Shown: piece by piece, positions 51,394 through 59,352 of the stretch
Numbering within the stretch: the first letter of the stretch is position 1
Layout of the letters: each line of letters starts with the position of its first letter
NCBI GenBank assembly: GCA_964442355.1
Contig: CAYTZS010000001.1
Span: 81,024 to 145,023, forward strand
Reading direction: 5' to 3'
DNA length: 64,000 nucleotides
Source of the DNA: UBA6168 sp964442355
GTDB lineage: Bacteria; Bacteroidota; Bacteroidia; Chitinophagales; Saprospiraceae
The notes under the pieces: generated by a model
Seen by the model: the letters and a program-made list of their open reading frames with translations, nothing else
The model's database searches: none
Told to the model about the DNA's origin: nothing
Made by a program: the position numbers and the translations under genes

Positions 51394-52725
51394 TCACCAA
51401 ATCTTTTTCTTCTTCCCGCCTTTTTTCCCCGACGTCAGCGCCAGCATCTTCCGGTGAATGAGTTTTTTGAGCGAGGTTGTCGGCGCTTTTTGCTGCGCAA
51501 CTTGGTAGTAGCGGGCGCACTCCCGCAGGTTTTTGGCCTGCCTGTAAAAATCGCCCATGAGCGCATTCGTCAGCCAGTCTTCGGGCAAATGGTCGGCAAA
51601 GCCCGGCACTGCGAACAGGTGGTGAATGCCTGCCTCGGCCTGCTGGTTTTTCACCAAAGCGTAAGCGTAGCAAAGCTGGTTGTGGTAGGTTGGGCTGACT
51701 TCCAGCAGCAACTGCAAGTGCTCCTGAATGCGCTCCCAGTTAGTGAATCGGGGATGTGGCGCCAATGTGTGCTCCATCAGCACACGGGCCAGCAGGTGGT
51801 ACCCGTTGGGGTGGTCGGGCTCGCCTGCCCGTTCGAAGTAGGCAACGCCTTGGTCAATGAGCTGGGGGTTCCATTTTACCCGGTTTTTTTCCTCCAAAAA
51901 CAGGGACGAAGGCGGCCTGCCCCGCCTCGGCTCAAACCGTGCGGCGAACAGGCACAGCACGGACATCAAGGCGTAGGTCATCGGGTGCTCCGTGGCCGGG
52001 CTTGAAAGCAGCAGACTGCCCACCTGAAACGCCGTATCGCAGAAAGAGCGCCGAGCGAAAATAGTGCGCTCACTGTGCTCGTAGCCATCCATGAAAAGTG
52101 CTAGTAAAGTCTCCAGCACTGCCGCAAACCTTGGCGGAAACTGCCCCGGCGATGGCACGCCGCTCTGAACGCCATGTTGCAAAATCACATCGGACGCCGT
52201 ATCAAGCTCCCGCAAAATGGCTAGGTCGTCGGAGTGTCGGAAATGCTGGATGTCCTTTTCGGAGAAAGTAAAATTGGTTTTCAGCACGAGTGCCTTGCGA
52301 AGGGGCATGGGTAACGCCGGGTGACAGCAGGCGAAGAGCAATGCCAATCGGTTGTCTTCCAGCGTTTTTTCTTCAAAAATACCTTGAAAAATGGCCTCCA
52401 GCGGCTTGCCAGTCTCCACGGCGAAGTTCACTTCCCTCGACAAGCGACCCGCCATGCCTTGCTGCCGAACGGCTTCAAGGGTTTTTAGCTGCGCGATGGC
52501 CAGCAGAAAGTTCATCGGGTTGGAGGGGATGCGGAACCACGGCTGTGCGGCTGCCTCCTCGAAGGTTTTGTCCACCAGTTCGAGGGCAAGATGGAGGCGA
52601 TGCAATCCCAAAATGCGCAACATGGCAGCCAGCAGTTGCCGGGACTCATGTTGAGCGTTGAGGTGCGCCAGTGGCGTGGCGAAGAGATGCTGCTTTTTTA
52701 TCATTCGGCCAGGTTGGGTTGGCAT
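51394..52725 (-). CDS. Degenerate ECF sigma-like protein with DUF6596 domain
   Basis: A 443-residue protein. The middle (about 205-300, VLETLLALFMDGYEHSE, FCDTAFQVGSLLLS, LMSVLCLFAARFEPRRG) and the C-terminus are typical of the DUF6596 half of ECF sigma factors with a C-terminal helical extension. The sigma region 4 segment retains RLALLFACCHPALPMPLRKAL, but the helix-turn-helix that should follow is replaced by a shorter sequence (SEKDIQHFRHSDD), and region 2 is poorly conserved. It may no longer bind promoters and could act by protein contact. It ends with SGKKGGKKKKIW. Confidence 0.68.
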   Translation of the reverse strand: MPTQPGRMIKKQHLFATPLAHLNAQHESRQLLAAMLRILGLHRLHLALELVDKTFEEAAAQPWFRIPSNPMNFLLAIAQLKTLEAVRQQGMAGRLSREVNFAVETGKPLEAIFQGIFEEKTLEDNRLALLFACCHPALPMPLRKALVLKTNFTFSEKDIQHFRHSDDLAILRELDTASDVILQHGVQSGVPSPGQFPPRFAAVLETLLALFMDGYEHSERTIFARRSFCDTAFQVGSLLLSSPATEHPMTYALMSVLCLFAARFEPRRGRPPSSLFLEEKNRVKWNPQLIDQGVAYFERAGEPDHPNGYHLLARVLMEHTLAPHPRFTNWERIQEHLQLLLEVSPTYHNQLCYAYALVKNQQAEAGIHHLFAVPGFADHLPEDWLTNALMGDFYRQAKNLRECARYYQVAQQKAPTTSLKKLIHRKMLALTSGKKGGKKKKIW

Positions 52726-52810
52726 AAATGGCCTGTGCGGTTGAGCCGCCAGTACGCTGAAACATTAGCAGAAAATATCAGACCAAAAATGCAGTAAAAG
52801 GTCTGTATTT

Positions 52811-53761
52811 TCAAATGCCCGCAACCTGAATCAATTTTTGGTCGGGCAATGCCGCTTTGGTCGCCTCAAAATCCCTCGTGATGCCGAGCAGGAAGCCGCC
52901 ACCACCAGCCCCGCAAACCTTCAGCTTGAACAGGTCGCCGTCCAGTCCCTGCTGCCAGATTGGTCGGAACTGCTCAGGAATCATCCGCTCCAAAAACCGG
53001 AGCTGGAACCCGCCGATGCGGTGAATTTCTTCGAAAACCCGCCTGGCATCTCCAGACAAATACGCTGCAATGGCCGCCTCAACCGCAGGCAAAAGCTCGA
53101 CCCGACAGCGCTCGGCGAAGGTGGCATCCCGCATTTTCGCCAAAAAATATTCAATCAGCGGCGTTGCTTGCCGGGGCATCCCGGTATCGAGCAAAAAAAG
53201 GCTGTACCCCGCAGCTGCCAACTGCTCACTGTCAGATTTTTGAATTATCTCAACTCCTTGCGGGCCGCCCAACAGTACAGGTTTTTGCAAATAACAAATC
53301 AGGGGGTCAGTGCCGCTGCTCGTGCCATGAAAAAAGGCCTCGATTTGCGCCAGCGATTTCTTCAATTCCAGCAGCGAGCCACTTTCAATTTTCTTGCGAG
53401 CATCTTCGATTTCCCAATTTTCCAATTTCCAGTTTCCAAAAATCGCAGCCACCAGTGCCCCAGAACTTCCTGCCCCGTAGCCAGTCGGAATGTTGGATTC
53501 GAAGACCAGCCCGTTGACCAATGCTTGTTTGAAAGCGGCCACATCGAGGGCAGCGAGCAGTTCGCCACGTTGTTGGAGTTGGTGGAGGTGGTCGGCCAAT
53601 TGGGGCAATTGCATTTGCCGGGCAGCGAGTTCGGCAGGGCTGAGGTGCGGGGCGTACGCCCATTTGCCCGAAAACAACGGCAGCGGCACGGCCAGTGCCT
53701 GCGAACCTGCGTTGACGGTGTGCTCGCCGAAAAGGAGGAGTTTGGCGGGATAAGCTGTCAT
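52811..53761 (-). CDS. GHMP kinase, mevalonate-kinase-like
   Basis: A 316-residue kinase. Family motifs are PAKLLLFGEHTVNAG (motif 1), the ATP loop IPTGYGAGSSGALVAAI (motif 2) and KVCGAGGGGFLLGI (motif 3). It phosphorylates a small alcohol, probably mevalonate for isoprenoid synthesis. Two tandem-word repeats are in frame: AATTTCC words right after motif 2 (NWKLENWEIE, 53409-53437) and CTGCTCACTG words at 53212-53236. The ATG at 53761 is chosen from motif 1; a TACCTTTG box lies 20 bp upstream. Confidence 0.85.
   Translation of the reverse strand: MTAYPAKLLLFGEHTVNAGSQALAVPLPLFSGKWAYAPHLSPAELAARQMQLPQLADHLHQLQQRGELLAALDVAAFKQALVNGLVFESNIPTGYGAGSSGALVAAIFGNWKLENWEIEDARKKIESGSLLELKKSLAQIEAFFHGTSSGTDPLICYLQKPVLLGGPQGVEIIQKSDSEQLAAAGYSLFLLDTGMPRQATPLIEYFLAKMRDATFAERCRVELLPAVEAAIAAYLSGDARRVFEEIHRIGGFQLRFLERMIPEQFRPIWQQGLDGDLFKLKVCGAGGGGFLLGITRDFEATKAALPDQKLIQVAGI
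53212..53236 (-). repeat. In-frame tandem-word repeat K2 in the GHMP kinase gene
   Basis: CAGCTGCCAACTGCTCACTG is made of CTGCC/CTGCT/CACTG words and resembles the repeat at 56587-56619 in the mobA gene. Confidence 0.4.
53409..53437 (-). repeat. In-frame tandem-word repeat K (AATTTCC family) in the GHMP kinase gene
   Basis: On the plus strand the units are ATTTCCC, AATTTTCC, AATTTCC, AGTTTCC. The word is the same as in repeat H at 33541-33579. Encodes GNWKLENWEIED next to the ATP-binding loop. Confidence 0.75.
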
Positions 53762-53781
53762 TGTTGATAAACTAAAAAAAG

Positions 53782-53789
53782 CAAAGGTA
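53782..53789 (-). promoter_or_regulatory. Bacteroidota -7 box for the GHMP kinase gene
   Basis: The minus strand reads TACCTTTG, 20 bp upstream of the ATG at 53761. It is divergent to the box at 53809. Confidence 0.55.
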
Positions 53790-53808
53790 AAAGTCTGGTC
53801 GGTTCTGC

Positions 53809-53816
53809 TACTTTTG
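53809..53816 (+). promoter_or_regulatory. Bacteroidota -7 box for the quinone-reductase operon
   Basis: TACTTTTG, 28 bp before the ATG at 53845. It lies 19 bp from the divergent box for the GHMP kinase gene, so the two promoters overlap. Confidence 0.55.
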
Positions 53817-53844
53817 CTTCTCGACAAACACTCTTCACCAAAAA

Positions 53845-54861
53845 ATGATGCAAAGAAAATCCTACCGCCTCAAGGCTGGCAATATCAACAACCTCAAGCT
53901 CGTCACCGATGAACTGCCCGACCCCGGCCCCAACGAAGTGACGCTGGAGGTGAAGGCCATCGGCCTCAACTTTGCAGATGTTTCCGTCGTGCTGGGGCTT
54001 TACAGCGCCACGCCCAAAGGCGAGTTCACACCGGGTCTGGAGGTGTCGGGCGTGGTGGCGAAGGTGGGCAGCAGCGTGACGACCGTGCGCCCCGGCGACC
54101 GGGTGATGGCCGTCTGCCGCTTCGGGGGCTACGCCACGCACATCAACATGGACGCCAAGTACGCCATGCCGATTCCCAACGATTGGTCGTTTGAGGAGGG
54201 GGCGGCCTACCTCGTGCAGGTGCTCACGGCCTACTACGCCTTGCGGCCACTCGGCAACTTGCAAGCGGGCCAAACGGTGCTCATCCACAGTGCAGCAGGC
54301 GGCACGGGCATTTTCGCCAATCGACTGGCAAAACGAATGGGCGCCACCACTATCGGCACGGTAGGCAGCACAGCCAAGCTCGACCTACTCCGGCAGGAGG
54401 GCGTGGACTTCCCCATCGTTCGGGACGAGAATTTTTTCCCCAACCTCGATAAAATATTGAAAGACAGGGAGTTGAACCTGATTTTGGAGACCAACAACGG
54501 CAAGATACTGATGGGCGACTTCAAACGGCTGGCCCCAATGGGCCGCAGCATCGTGTACAGCGCCGCCGACTTCATCACACACGGCAACCGACCCAATTTG
54601 TTGAAAATCATCTGGAAGTTCTTGCGCAGACCGCTCATTGACCCGATGAAACTGACCGACGGCAATCGGGGCATGTTGGGGTTCAACCTGATTTATCTGT
54701 ACGAAAAATCGCACCTGCTGCACCAGTATGTGCAGGAAATCAAGGAGCTGAACATCGGCAAGCCGAGGGTGGGGCACGTGCTCACATTTGACAAGCTACC
54801 CGATGCCGTCCGACTGCTTCAATCTGGAAAAACCACTGGAAAATTGGTAGTAAAAATCTGA
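53845..54861 (+). CDS. Zinc-independent quinone oxidoreductase (MDR family)
   Basis: A 338-residue medium-chain reductase. The N-terminal GroES-like part has GLNFADVSVVLGLY and GLEVSGVVAKVG; the NADPH-binding part has HSAAGGTGIFANRLAKRMG. The zinc-binding Cys/His set of alcohol dehydrogenases is missing, so it is a quinone or enone reductase type. It starts an operon with the next two genes (gap 6 bp, then a 4-bp overlap). Confidence 0.88.
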   Translation: MMQRKSYRLKAGNINNLKLVTDELPDPGPNEVTLEVKAIGLNFADVSVVLGLYSATPKGEFTPGLEVSGVVAKVGSSVTTVRPGDRVMAVCRFGGYATHINMDAKYAMPIPNDWSFEEGAAYLVQVLTAYYALRPLGNLQAGQTVLIHSAAGGTGIFANRLAKRMGATTIGTVGSTAKLDLLRQEGVDFPIVRDENFFPNLDKILKDRELNLILETNNGKILMGDFKRLAPMGRSIVYSAADFITHGNRPNLLKIIWKFLRRPLIDPMKLTDGNRGMLGFNLIYLYEKSHLLHQYVQEIKELNIGKPRVGHVLTFDKLPDAVRLLQSGKTTGKLVVKI

Positions 54862-54867
54862 TAATCA

Positions 54868-55116
54868 ATGAAATACAAAACCATTTTCGTCGATGCCACT
54901 ACCGTCAAAGGCAAGAGTGCTTGGGGTGTCTCAATAGAAGAAACCAACGGCGACCAGCTTGCCCGTGACATCCAAGCCGCTATTTTGGAAAACGACTTGG
55001 ACGGCTTTGAACTAATGAGTTCCATGCCCGTTACATCGTCCAAAACAATTTCAGGTGCTTATGCCTACTCGTTCACGGCTGGCGCAATTTTGATGTTCAA
55101 ACAGAAAAATCCATGA
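54868..55116 (+). CDS. Small protein, DUF4177-like
   Basis: An 82-residue protein reading YKTIFVDATTVKGKSAWGVS, then EENDLDGFELMSSMPV and AGAILMFKQK, which resembles DUF4177-type small alpha-beta proteins of unknown role. Its start lies 6 bp after the reductase stop and its end overlaps the acetyltransferase ATG by 4 bp, so it is translated in an operon. Confidence 0.65.
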   Translation: MKYKTIFVDATTVKGKSAWGVSIEETNGDQLARDIQAAILENDLDGFELMSSMPVTSSKTISGAYAYSFTAGAILMFKQKNP

Positions 55117-55559
55117 TTTCCTTTCGCTGCAAGCCTTTTCACGAACTTACCGCCCCACAACTTTACGGCATCATGGCACTTCGCCAAGAGGTTTTTGTCG
55201 TTGAGCAGAATTGCGCCTACCTCGACGCCGATGGCAAGGACCTCCGGTGCTACCACCTCACTGGCCACAACGACGACGGCAAACTGGTAGCCTACGCTCG
55301 GTTATTGCCCAAAGGAATTTCATACGACAATTTCGTGTCTATCGGGCGCATCGCAACCTCACCGTCGGTGCGAGGCACAGGTGCCGGGCAACAGTTGATG
55401 AAGGAAGCATTGAGCAACATGGAAGCGCTTTTCCCCGGCGAGAGCATAAAAATCAGCGCACAGAGCTACCTGCGCAATTTTTATGAGAGCTTTGGCTTCG
55501 TCGTCAGCGGCGAGGAGTACTTGGAGGACGACATTCCGCACTTGCCAATGGTGAGGTGA
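55113..55559 (+). CDS. GNAT acetyltransferase, ElaA family
   Basis: A 148-residue acetyltransferase. ElaA marks are LRQEVFVVEQNCAYLDADGKD near the N-terminus and the acetyl-CoA loop IGRIATSPSVRGTGAGQQLM. It ends YLEDDIPHLPMV, typical of the family. The substrate is unknown. Its stop TGA lies within the left arm of the inverted repeat L. Confidence 0.88.
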   Translation: MISFRCKPFHELTAPQLYGIMALRQEVFVVEQNCAYLDADGKDLRCYHLTGHNDDGKLVAYARLLPKGISYDNFVSIGRIATSPSVRGTGAGQQLMKEALSNMEALFPGESIKISAQSYLRNFYESFGFVVSGEEYLEDDIPHLPMVR

Positions 55560-55653
55560 TTTACGATTTACGACTGACGATTTACGAATAGATTAGTAGC
55601 CATTCATTGATTATTAATGGGTTGGGTAGTCGAAGGGTCGTAAATCGTAAATC
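55558..55653. repeat. Tandem-word inverted repeat L (TTTACGA family) between convergent genes
   Basis: GATTTACGATTTACGA (55558-55573) and its exact reverse complement at 55638-55653 form a perfect 16-bp stem. A third unit, ACGATTTACGA, follows the left arm. Each arm overlaps the stop codon of one of the two flanking convergent genes, so the element may act as a terminator for both. The word is the same as in repeat F. Confidence 0.9.
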
Positions 55654-56791
55654 AAAAAACGCCCAACTTCTTCAGCACCACATCCACATCGTCCGGGGTG
55701 TTCACATTCATCAGCACATCTGGGTTTGGCGCATCAATCACCTGCACCGGAGAATTAATCAGCACTTTGCGGGGACAGGAGTATCCCTGTGCCAGAAATT
55801 GCAGCAACACGGGGTAACTCTTCGGCTCCCAGATGGCCACCAGCGGCTCTGGGAAACCGCTTACCGGGCTGCGGTATGCCGTGGCAATGGCCGAAGGATT
55901 ACGATTTGCAACGAGATGGCGAAGTGCCGCCTCATCGAGCAGTGGCAAATCGCAAGCCACCACCAGCCAAGCGCTGTCTGGATTTTGCCGCAAGGCCGAA
56001 AGAATGGCGCCCATCGGGCCCAAGCCAAGGAAAGTGTCGGGCAGTACATCGTGGGTGTACACGAGTTCGCCGGCCTGTTCGGGGCGGCAGGAAAGGTGGG
56101 TGTTTTGGCAGATATTTTCCAGCAATTCGATCATCACGTCCCGTTGCGGTTTGTCGTGGTACATGAGCACGCTTTTGTCCGTGCCCATTCGGCGGCTCTT
56201 GCCACCAGCCAGCACGAGGCCGTTCAATGGTGGCAGAGCGTGATGCAGCTTTTTCTCAAAAAAAGATTTAATTACTTGGAAATCAGTCAATTGAAGTACA
56301 GGGATTTTATCAAACCCCGGAAGATTTTCTTTCAAAAAGTCGAATGGCTGCAAGCTGTCGTCCGTCAACAAAATCAACTGCACGTCGGTCAGGCGATCGA
56401 GCTTGCGGCGCAGCGAGTCTTCTTTTTTGGGGTCAATGACCACCACTTGTGCTTTTGCTGCAAAATGATTGCCGTTCACCAGCACCATGTCCATTTCGTT
56501 GAACAGGGGACGAAACTGCCATGCCGCCGGTTTGCCAGCGAAGTCGAGGCGGTTGAACTCAATCTTGTCAGTGTATTCAATGGCCGCACTGCCACTTGTC
56601 ACCTGCTCACTGCCAGCTGATTTATGGTCAGCGTCCACGTAGCCAATTTTCCAAATTGATGAAAATGCATCGCAAAGTTGGCTGGCCAATTGTTTGATTT
56701 GGCCGCAGTCGGTGCCGAGAATGGCCCACTCGTTGCGGCCAAAATTGCCAAGCGAGGGTTTGGCGATGTCATCGTGCTTCTTGTGCTTCAT
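55652..56791 (-). CDS. mobA: MobB-like/MobA fusion, molybdenum cofactor guanylyltransferase
   Basis: A 379-residue protein. Residues about 190-379 are MobA, with the nucleotide loop LNGLVLAGGKSRRMGTDKS (188-206) and VLPDTFLGLGPMGAILSAL. It adds GMP to molybdopterin. Residues 1-185 look like MobB in order of elements, but the P-loop position reads ILGTDCGQIKQLA, without GxGKS/T, so GTP binding is probably lost. MoaC is encoded next, so the locus makes molybdenum cofactor. Codons about 58-69 are a tandem-word repeat. Confidence 0.85.
   Translation of the reverse strand: MKHKKHDDIAKPSLGNFGRNEWAILGTDCGQIKQLASQLCDAFSSIWKIGYVDADHKSAGSEQVTSGSAAIEYTDKIEFNRLDFAGKPAAWQFRPLFNEMDMVLVNGNHFAAKAQVVVIDPKKEDSLRRKLDRLTDVQLILLTDDSLQPFDFLKENLPGFDKIPVLQLTDFQVIKSFFEKKLHHALPPLNGLVLAGGKSRRMGTDKSVLMYHDKPQRDVMIELLENICQNTHLSCRPEQAGELVYTHDVLPDTFLGLGPMGAILSALRQNPDSAWLVVACDLPLLDEAALRHLVANRNPSAIATAYRSPVSGFPEPLVAIWEPKSYPVLLQFLAQGYSCPRKVLINSPVQVIDAPNPDVLMNVNTPDDVDVVLKKLGVF
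56587..56619 (-). repeat. In-frame tandem-word repeat M in mobA
   Basis: CACTGCCACTTGTCACCTGC and the following TCACTGCCAGCTG are CACTG words spaced 6-8 bases apart. Encodes SAGSEQVTSGSA in the MobB-like half. Confidence 0.55.
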
Positions 56792-56822
56792 CTCTCTTAA
56801 TTTATGGGTTGACAAGGGTTTA

Positions 56823-57302
56823 TTAACTCCGAAAAAAATCCTTCTTCCCACCCGTTTTCTCCACCAACATCGTCTCTTTGATGACAATGTCGTGCGACAT
56901 GGCTTTGCACATGTCGTAGATAGTAAGGGCAGCCACACTAGCCCCAGTGAGCGCTTCCATTTCCACACCTGTTTTGCCCGTCAGGCTGGCCTCGCACTCG
57001 ATGACCACCTCTCGCTGCTTGTTCAGGGCGATGCGCACCTGACAGTTTTCCAGCCCCAACGGGTGGCAAAGTGGGATGAGTTCGCCGGTGCGCTTGGCAG
57101 CCATCACCCCAGCGATGATGGCAGTCTGAAATACCGGGCCCTTCTTTGTTTGGATATCGTCGTTGGTGAAATGCGCCAAAATCGCCTCATCCAGCACTAC
57201 AACGCTGCGAGCCTTGGCCGTTCGGCGAGTGACTGGTTTCTCCCCTACGTCCACCATGGAAGGGTTACCAGCAGCGTCGAGGTGGGTGAAGTTTTTTGAC
57301 AT
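56823..57302 (-). CDS. moaC: Cyclic pyranopterin monophosphate synthase
   Basis: A 159-residue MoaC, which converts the MoaA product into cyclic pyranopterin monophosphate. Marks are MVDVGEKPVTRRTA near the start, KRTGELIPLCHPL and VGVEMEALTGASVAALTIYDMCK (all shorter parts of the family signature). The end, KKDFFRS, is also typical. The ATG at 57302 is chosen; a TAACTTTG box lies 28 bp upstream. Followed by mobA 31 bp downstream on the same strand. Confidence 0.93.
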   Translation of the reverse strand: MSKNFTHLDAAGNPSMVDVGEKPVTRRTAKARSVVVLDEAILAHFTNDDIQTKKGPVFQTAIIAGVMAAKRTGELIPLCHPLGLENCQVRIALNKQREVVIECEASLTGKTGVEMEALTGASVAALTIYDMCKAMSHDIVIKETMLVEKTGGKKDFFRS

Positions 57303-57329
57303 AGAAAAAGACAGATTTAATTTGATAGG

Positions 57330-57337
57330 CAAAGTTA
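57330..57337 (-). promoter_or_regulatory. Bacteroidota -7 box for moaC-mobA
   Basis: The minus strand reads TAACTTTG, matching TAnnTTTG, 28 bp before the moaC ATG. Confidence 0.5.
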
Positions 57338-57692
57338 GGGCATGTTTTGGCGGCTTTTATGCCAAAAATCACGTGTCTGGCAAGTATTTGACCGAAAGTT
57401 TGCGCCTATTCAGGTTTGTTTTTCCCTATTTTTGCCGCTCAAAAAATGCGGCTGATTTCCTGTTCGAATCGCAGAAACAGGCCATGAGCTGTCGTCTATT
57501 GATTAATGAATTTGTTGAAAAAGAACCCTCATATTGGACAAATTCATAATTTTGGAGAAAAATCAACTGTTCAGGTTTTTGGCCTGAACTTGGATTAGCT
57601 GACGAATCTACGAATTACACCACTCAAATTATTGAACCTGAACGCATTACAATTACTGATTTTACTCTGACAACACAACTTAAACGTAAAAC
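57338..57692. other. Spacer without a recognised gene
   Basis: About 355 bp between divergent genes. Frames are broken by stops or give compositions unlike protein. No repeat or RNA fold was recognised; a promoter for the coiled-coil gene must lie here but no clear box was seen. Confidence 0.45.
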
Positions 57693-59255
57693 ATGAAGTC
57701 GAAACTTGTACTTTGGGGCAGCAACGCCCAGGACGAAAAATGCTTGATTGCCGTTTCACTGAGAGCAGCAGACAACAAAGTTGACATCTGGACTTTCCCA
57801 GAATCGGTAGCTACTGAGGATTTTTACCAACAAATGATGAAGGATTGGCGTGACGGCGAAGGCATGGAATTGCCCGAACCGAAAACCCATATCGAGCGGG
57901 ACCTGAGCCTGACCGACAGCCTACTACCCGATGACCTGAAGGTGGAGCGGGGCGATGTGGTGCAACGTGCGCAGACGGAGTGGCACTTCGTGGTGCTGTC
58001 TTCTAAACTGCACGATGCCTACGAGAGCCAACTTGCCGACCTGAAAGACCGGGTGAACAAACTGGAATCCTTCGACCAGCCAACTTGGGACAACCTCAAG
58101 GAGTTCTGGGACAAAGTGCAAGAACAAGTGCGTGACCGCAACCTCTTCCGCGACCACGCCGACCGCCTCCGGGCAAATACCAACGAGCTTTTTGGACAAA
58201 TGAAAACCCTCCGCACCAAGCTGGACGAGGAGTTTGAAAAACTGTCCAAAGAAGCGCACGATAAATTCATGTCTTCTTTGGCCGAAGTTGAGCGCAAAAT
58301 GGAAAGCGGCGCCCGTGTGCCTGTGTTGTTCGACGAACTGAAGAAGCTCCAGAGCATGTACCGTGAAGCGAAAAACCTGACCCGCGAGCACCGCAACAAG
58401 ATTTGGGACAAACTGGATGGCACCTTCAAAGCCGTGAAAGAGAAGCGCTTTGGTGCAAAACCAGGTGAAGGCGGCAAGGAAGGCAGCGGCTCCATGCTGC
58501 AAGCTACCCAGCGTCGACTGGATGGGTTGGTTTCGGCCATTGACAAAATGGAGCAATCCATCCGCCGTGACCGCAACGACCTTGAGTTCCAGACGCACAA
58601 AATCAATACGACCGACGGTCAACTGGAAGCACAAATCCGCCAGGCCAAGCTAAAAATGATAGATGAGCGAGTCCACTCAAAAGAGGAAAAGCTCAACGAG
58701 ATGAATACCACCAAGGCTGAACTCGAAAAGCGCATTGCTTCCTTGAGGGAAAAAGAGGCACGCCGTGCTGCTCAGGAAGCCGCCAAAGAAAAAATCGTTG
58801 GCGAAATGAAAGCCGCCGCCGAGGCTCGTGAAGACGTTTCCGAAAAACTGGACAAAGCTGCCGAGGAAATTTCATCTGCAAATGCTCAGACTTCAACATC
58901 GGAAGCTCCGCAAGAAGAACCCAAGAAAGAGGAGTCCATACTTAGCGCAGTGAGCACCATTGTTGGCGAATCTTTTGAAGACGTTGTTGACACCGTGAAG
59001 GCTGTGGCCTCCGTCATTGGCGACAAAATCGAAGACGCCATCGAAGAGCTGAAAGAAGACTTCGCCGAGGTTACCTCCTCAGACGAAGAGGAAAAACCTG
59101 CAGAAGAAGCTACGGCAGCTGAAACAGCAGAGGCTCCAGCTGCAGAAGCTGAAGAAGCAGCCCCCGTTGCCGAAACGCCAGCTGCCACGGAGGCCGAACC
59201 TGCCGAGGAAGCAACTGAAACAGCACCAGCTGCCAAAACTGAAGAAGAAGCTTAA
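57693..59255 (+). CDS. Coiled-coil protein with acidic Ala/Glu-rich tail
   Basis: A 520-residue cytoplasmic protein. Residues 1-110 form a globular alpha-beta part (KLVLWGSNAQDEKCLIAVSL). About 115-390 are long helices rich in charged heptads with a DUF349-like pattern (LFRDHADRLRANTNELFGQM, KIWDKLDGTFKAVKEKRFGA). From about 395 it becomes an acidic, low-complexity tail of EEA/APA repeats with an amphipathic SFEDVVDTVKAVASVIGDKI segment. Proteins of this layout are common in Saprospiraceae and related groups; function unknown. Confidence 0.7.
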   Translation: MKSKLVLWGSNAQDEKCLIAVSLRAADNKVDIWTFPESVATEDFYQQMMKDWRDGEGMELPEPKTHIERDLSLTDSLLPDDLKVERGDVVQRAQTEWHFVVLSSKLHDAYESQLADLKDRVNKLESFDQPTWDNLKEFWDKVQEQVRDRNLFRDHADRLRANTNELFGQMKTLRTKLDEEFEKLSKEAHDKFMSSLAEVERKMESGARVPVLFDELKKLQSMYREAKNLTREHRNKIWDKLDGTFKAVKEKRFGAKPGEGGKEGSGSMLQATQRRLDGLVSAIDKMEQSIRRDRNDLEFQTHKINTTDGQLEAQIRQAKLKMIDERVHSKEEKLNEMNTTKAELEKRIASLREKEARRAAQEAAKEKIVGEMKAAAEAREDVSEKLDKAAEEISSANAQTSTSEAPQEEPKKEESILSAVSTIVGESFEDVVDTVKAVASVIGDKIEDAIEELKEDFAEVTSSDEEEKPAEEATAAETAEAPAAEAEEAAPVAETPAATEAEPAEEATETAPAAKTEEEA

Positions 59256-59294
59256 TCGCAGCACAAATGCGCCAACCAAGTTGGCTTAAATAGC

Positions 59295-59335
59295 TAAAGC
59301 CGGTATCGAAGAGATTCAATACCGGCTTTCTGTTT
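59295..59335 (+). terminator. Terminator of the coiled-coil gene
   Basis: AAAGCCGGTAT and ATACCGGCTTT form a perfect 11-bp stem over a 12-base loop, followed by CTGTTTT. Confidence 0.8.
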
Positions 59336-59352
59336 TGTGAGATACTCAACTG

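Noticed and set aside
55607..56620. Long plus-strand frame opposite mobA
   Set aside because: The MobA motifs on the minus strand are clear; the antisense product is His/Gln-rich without a domain.
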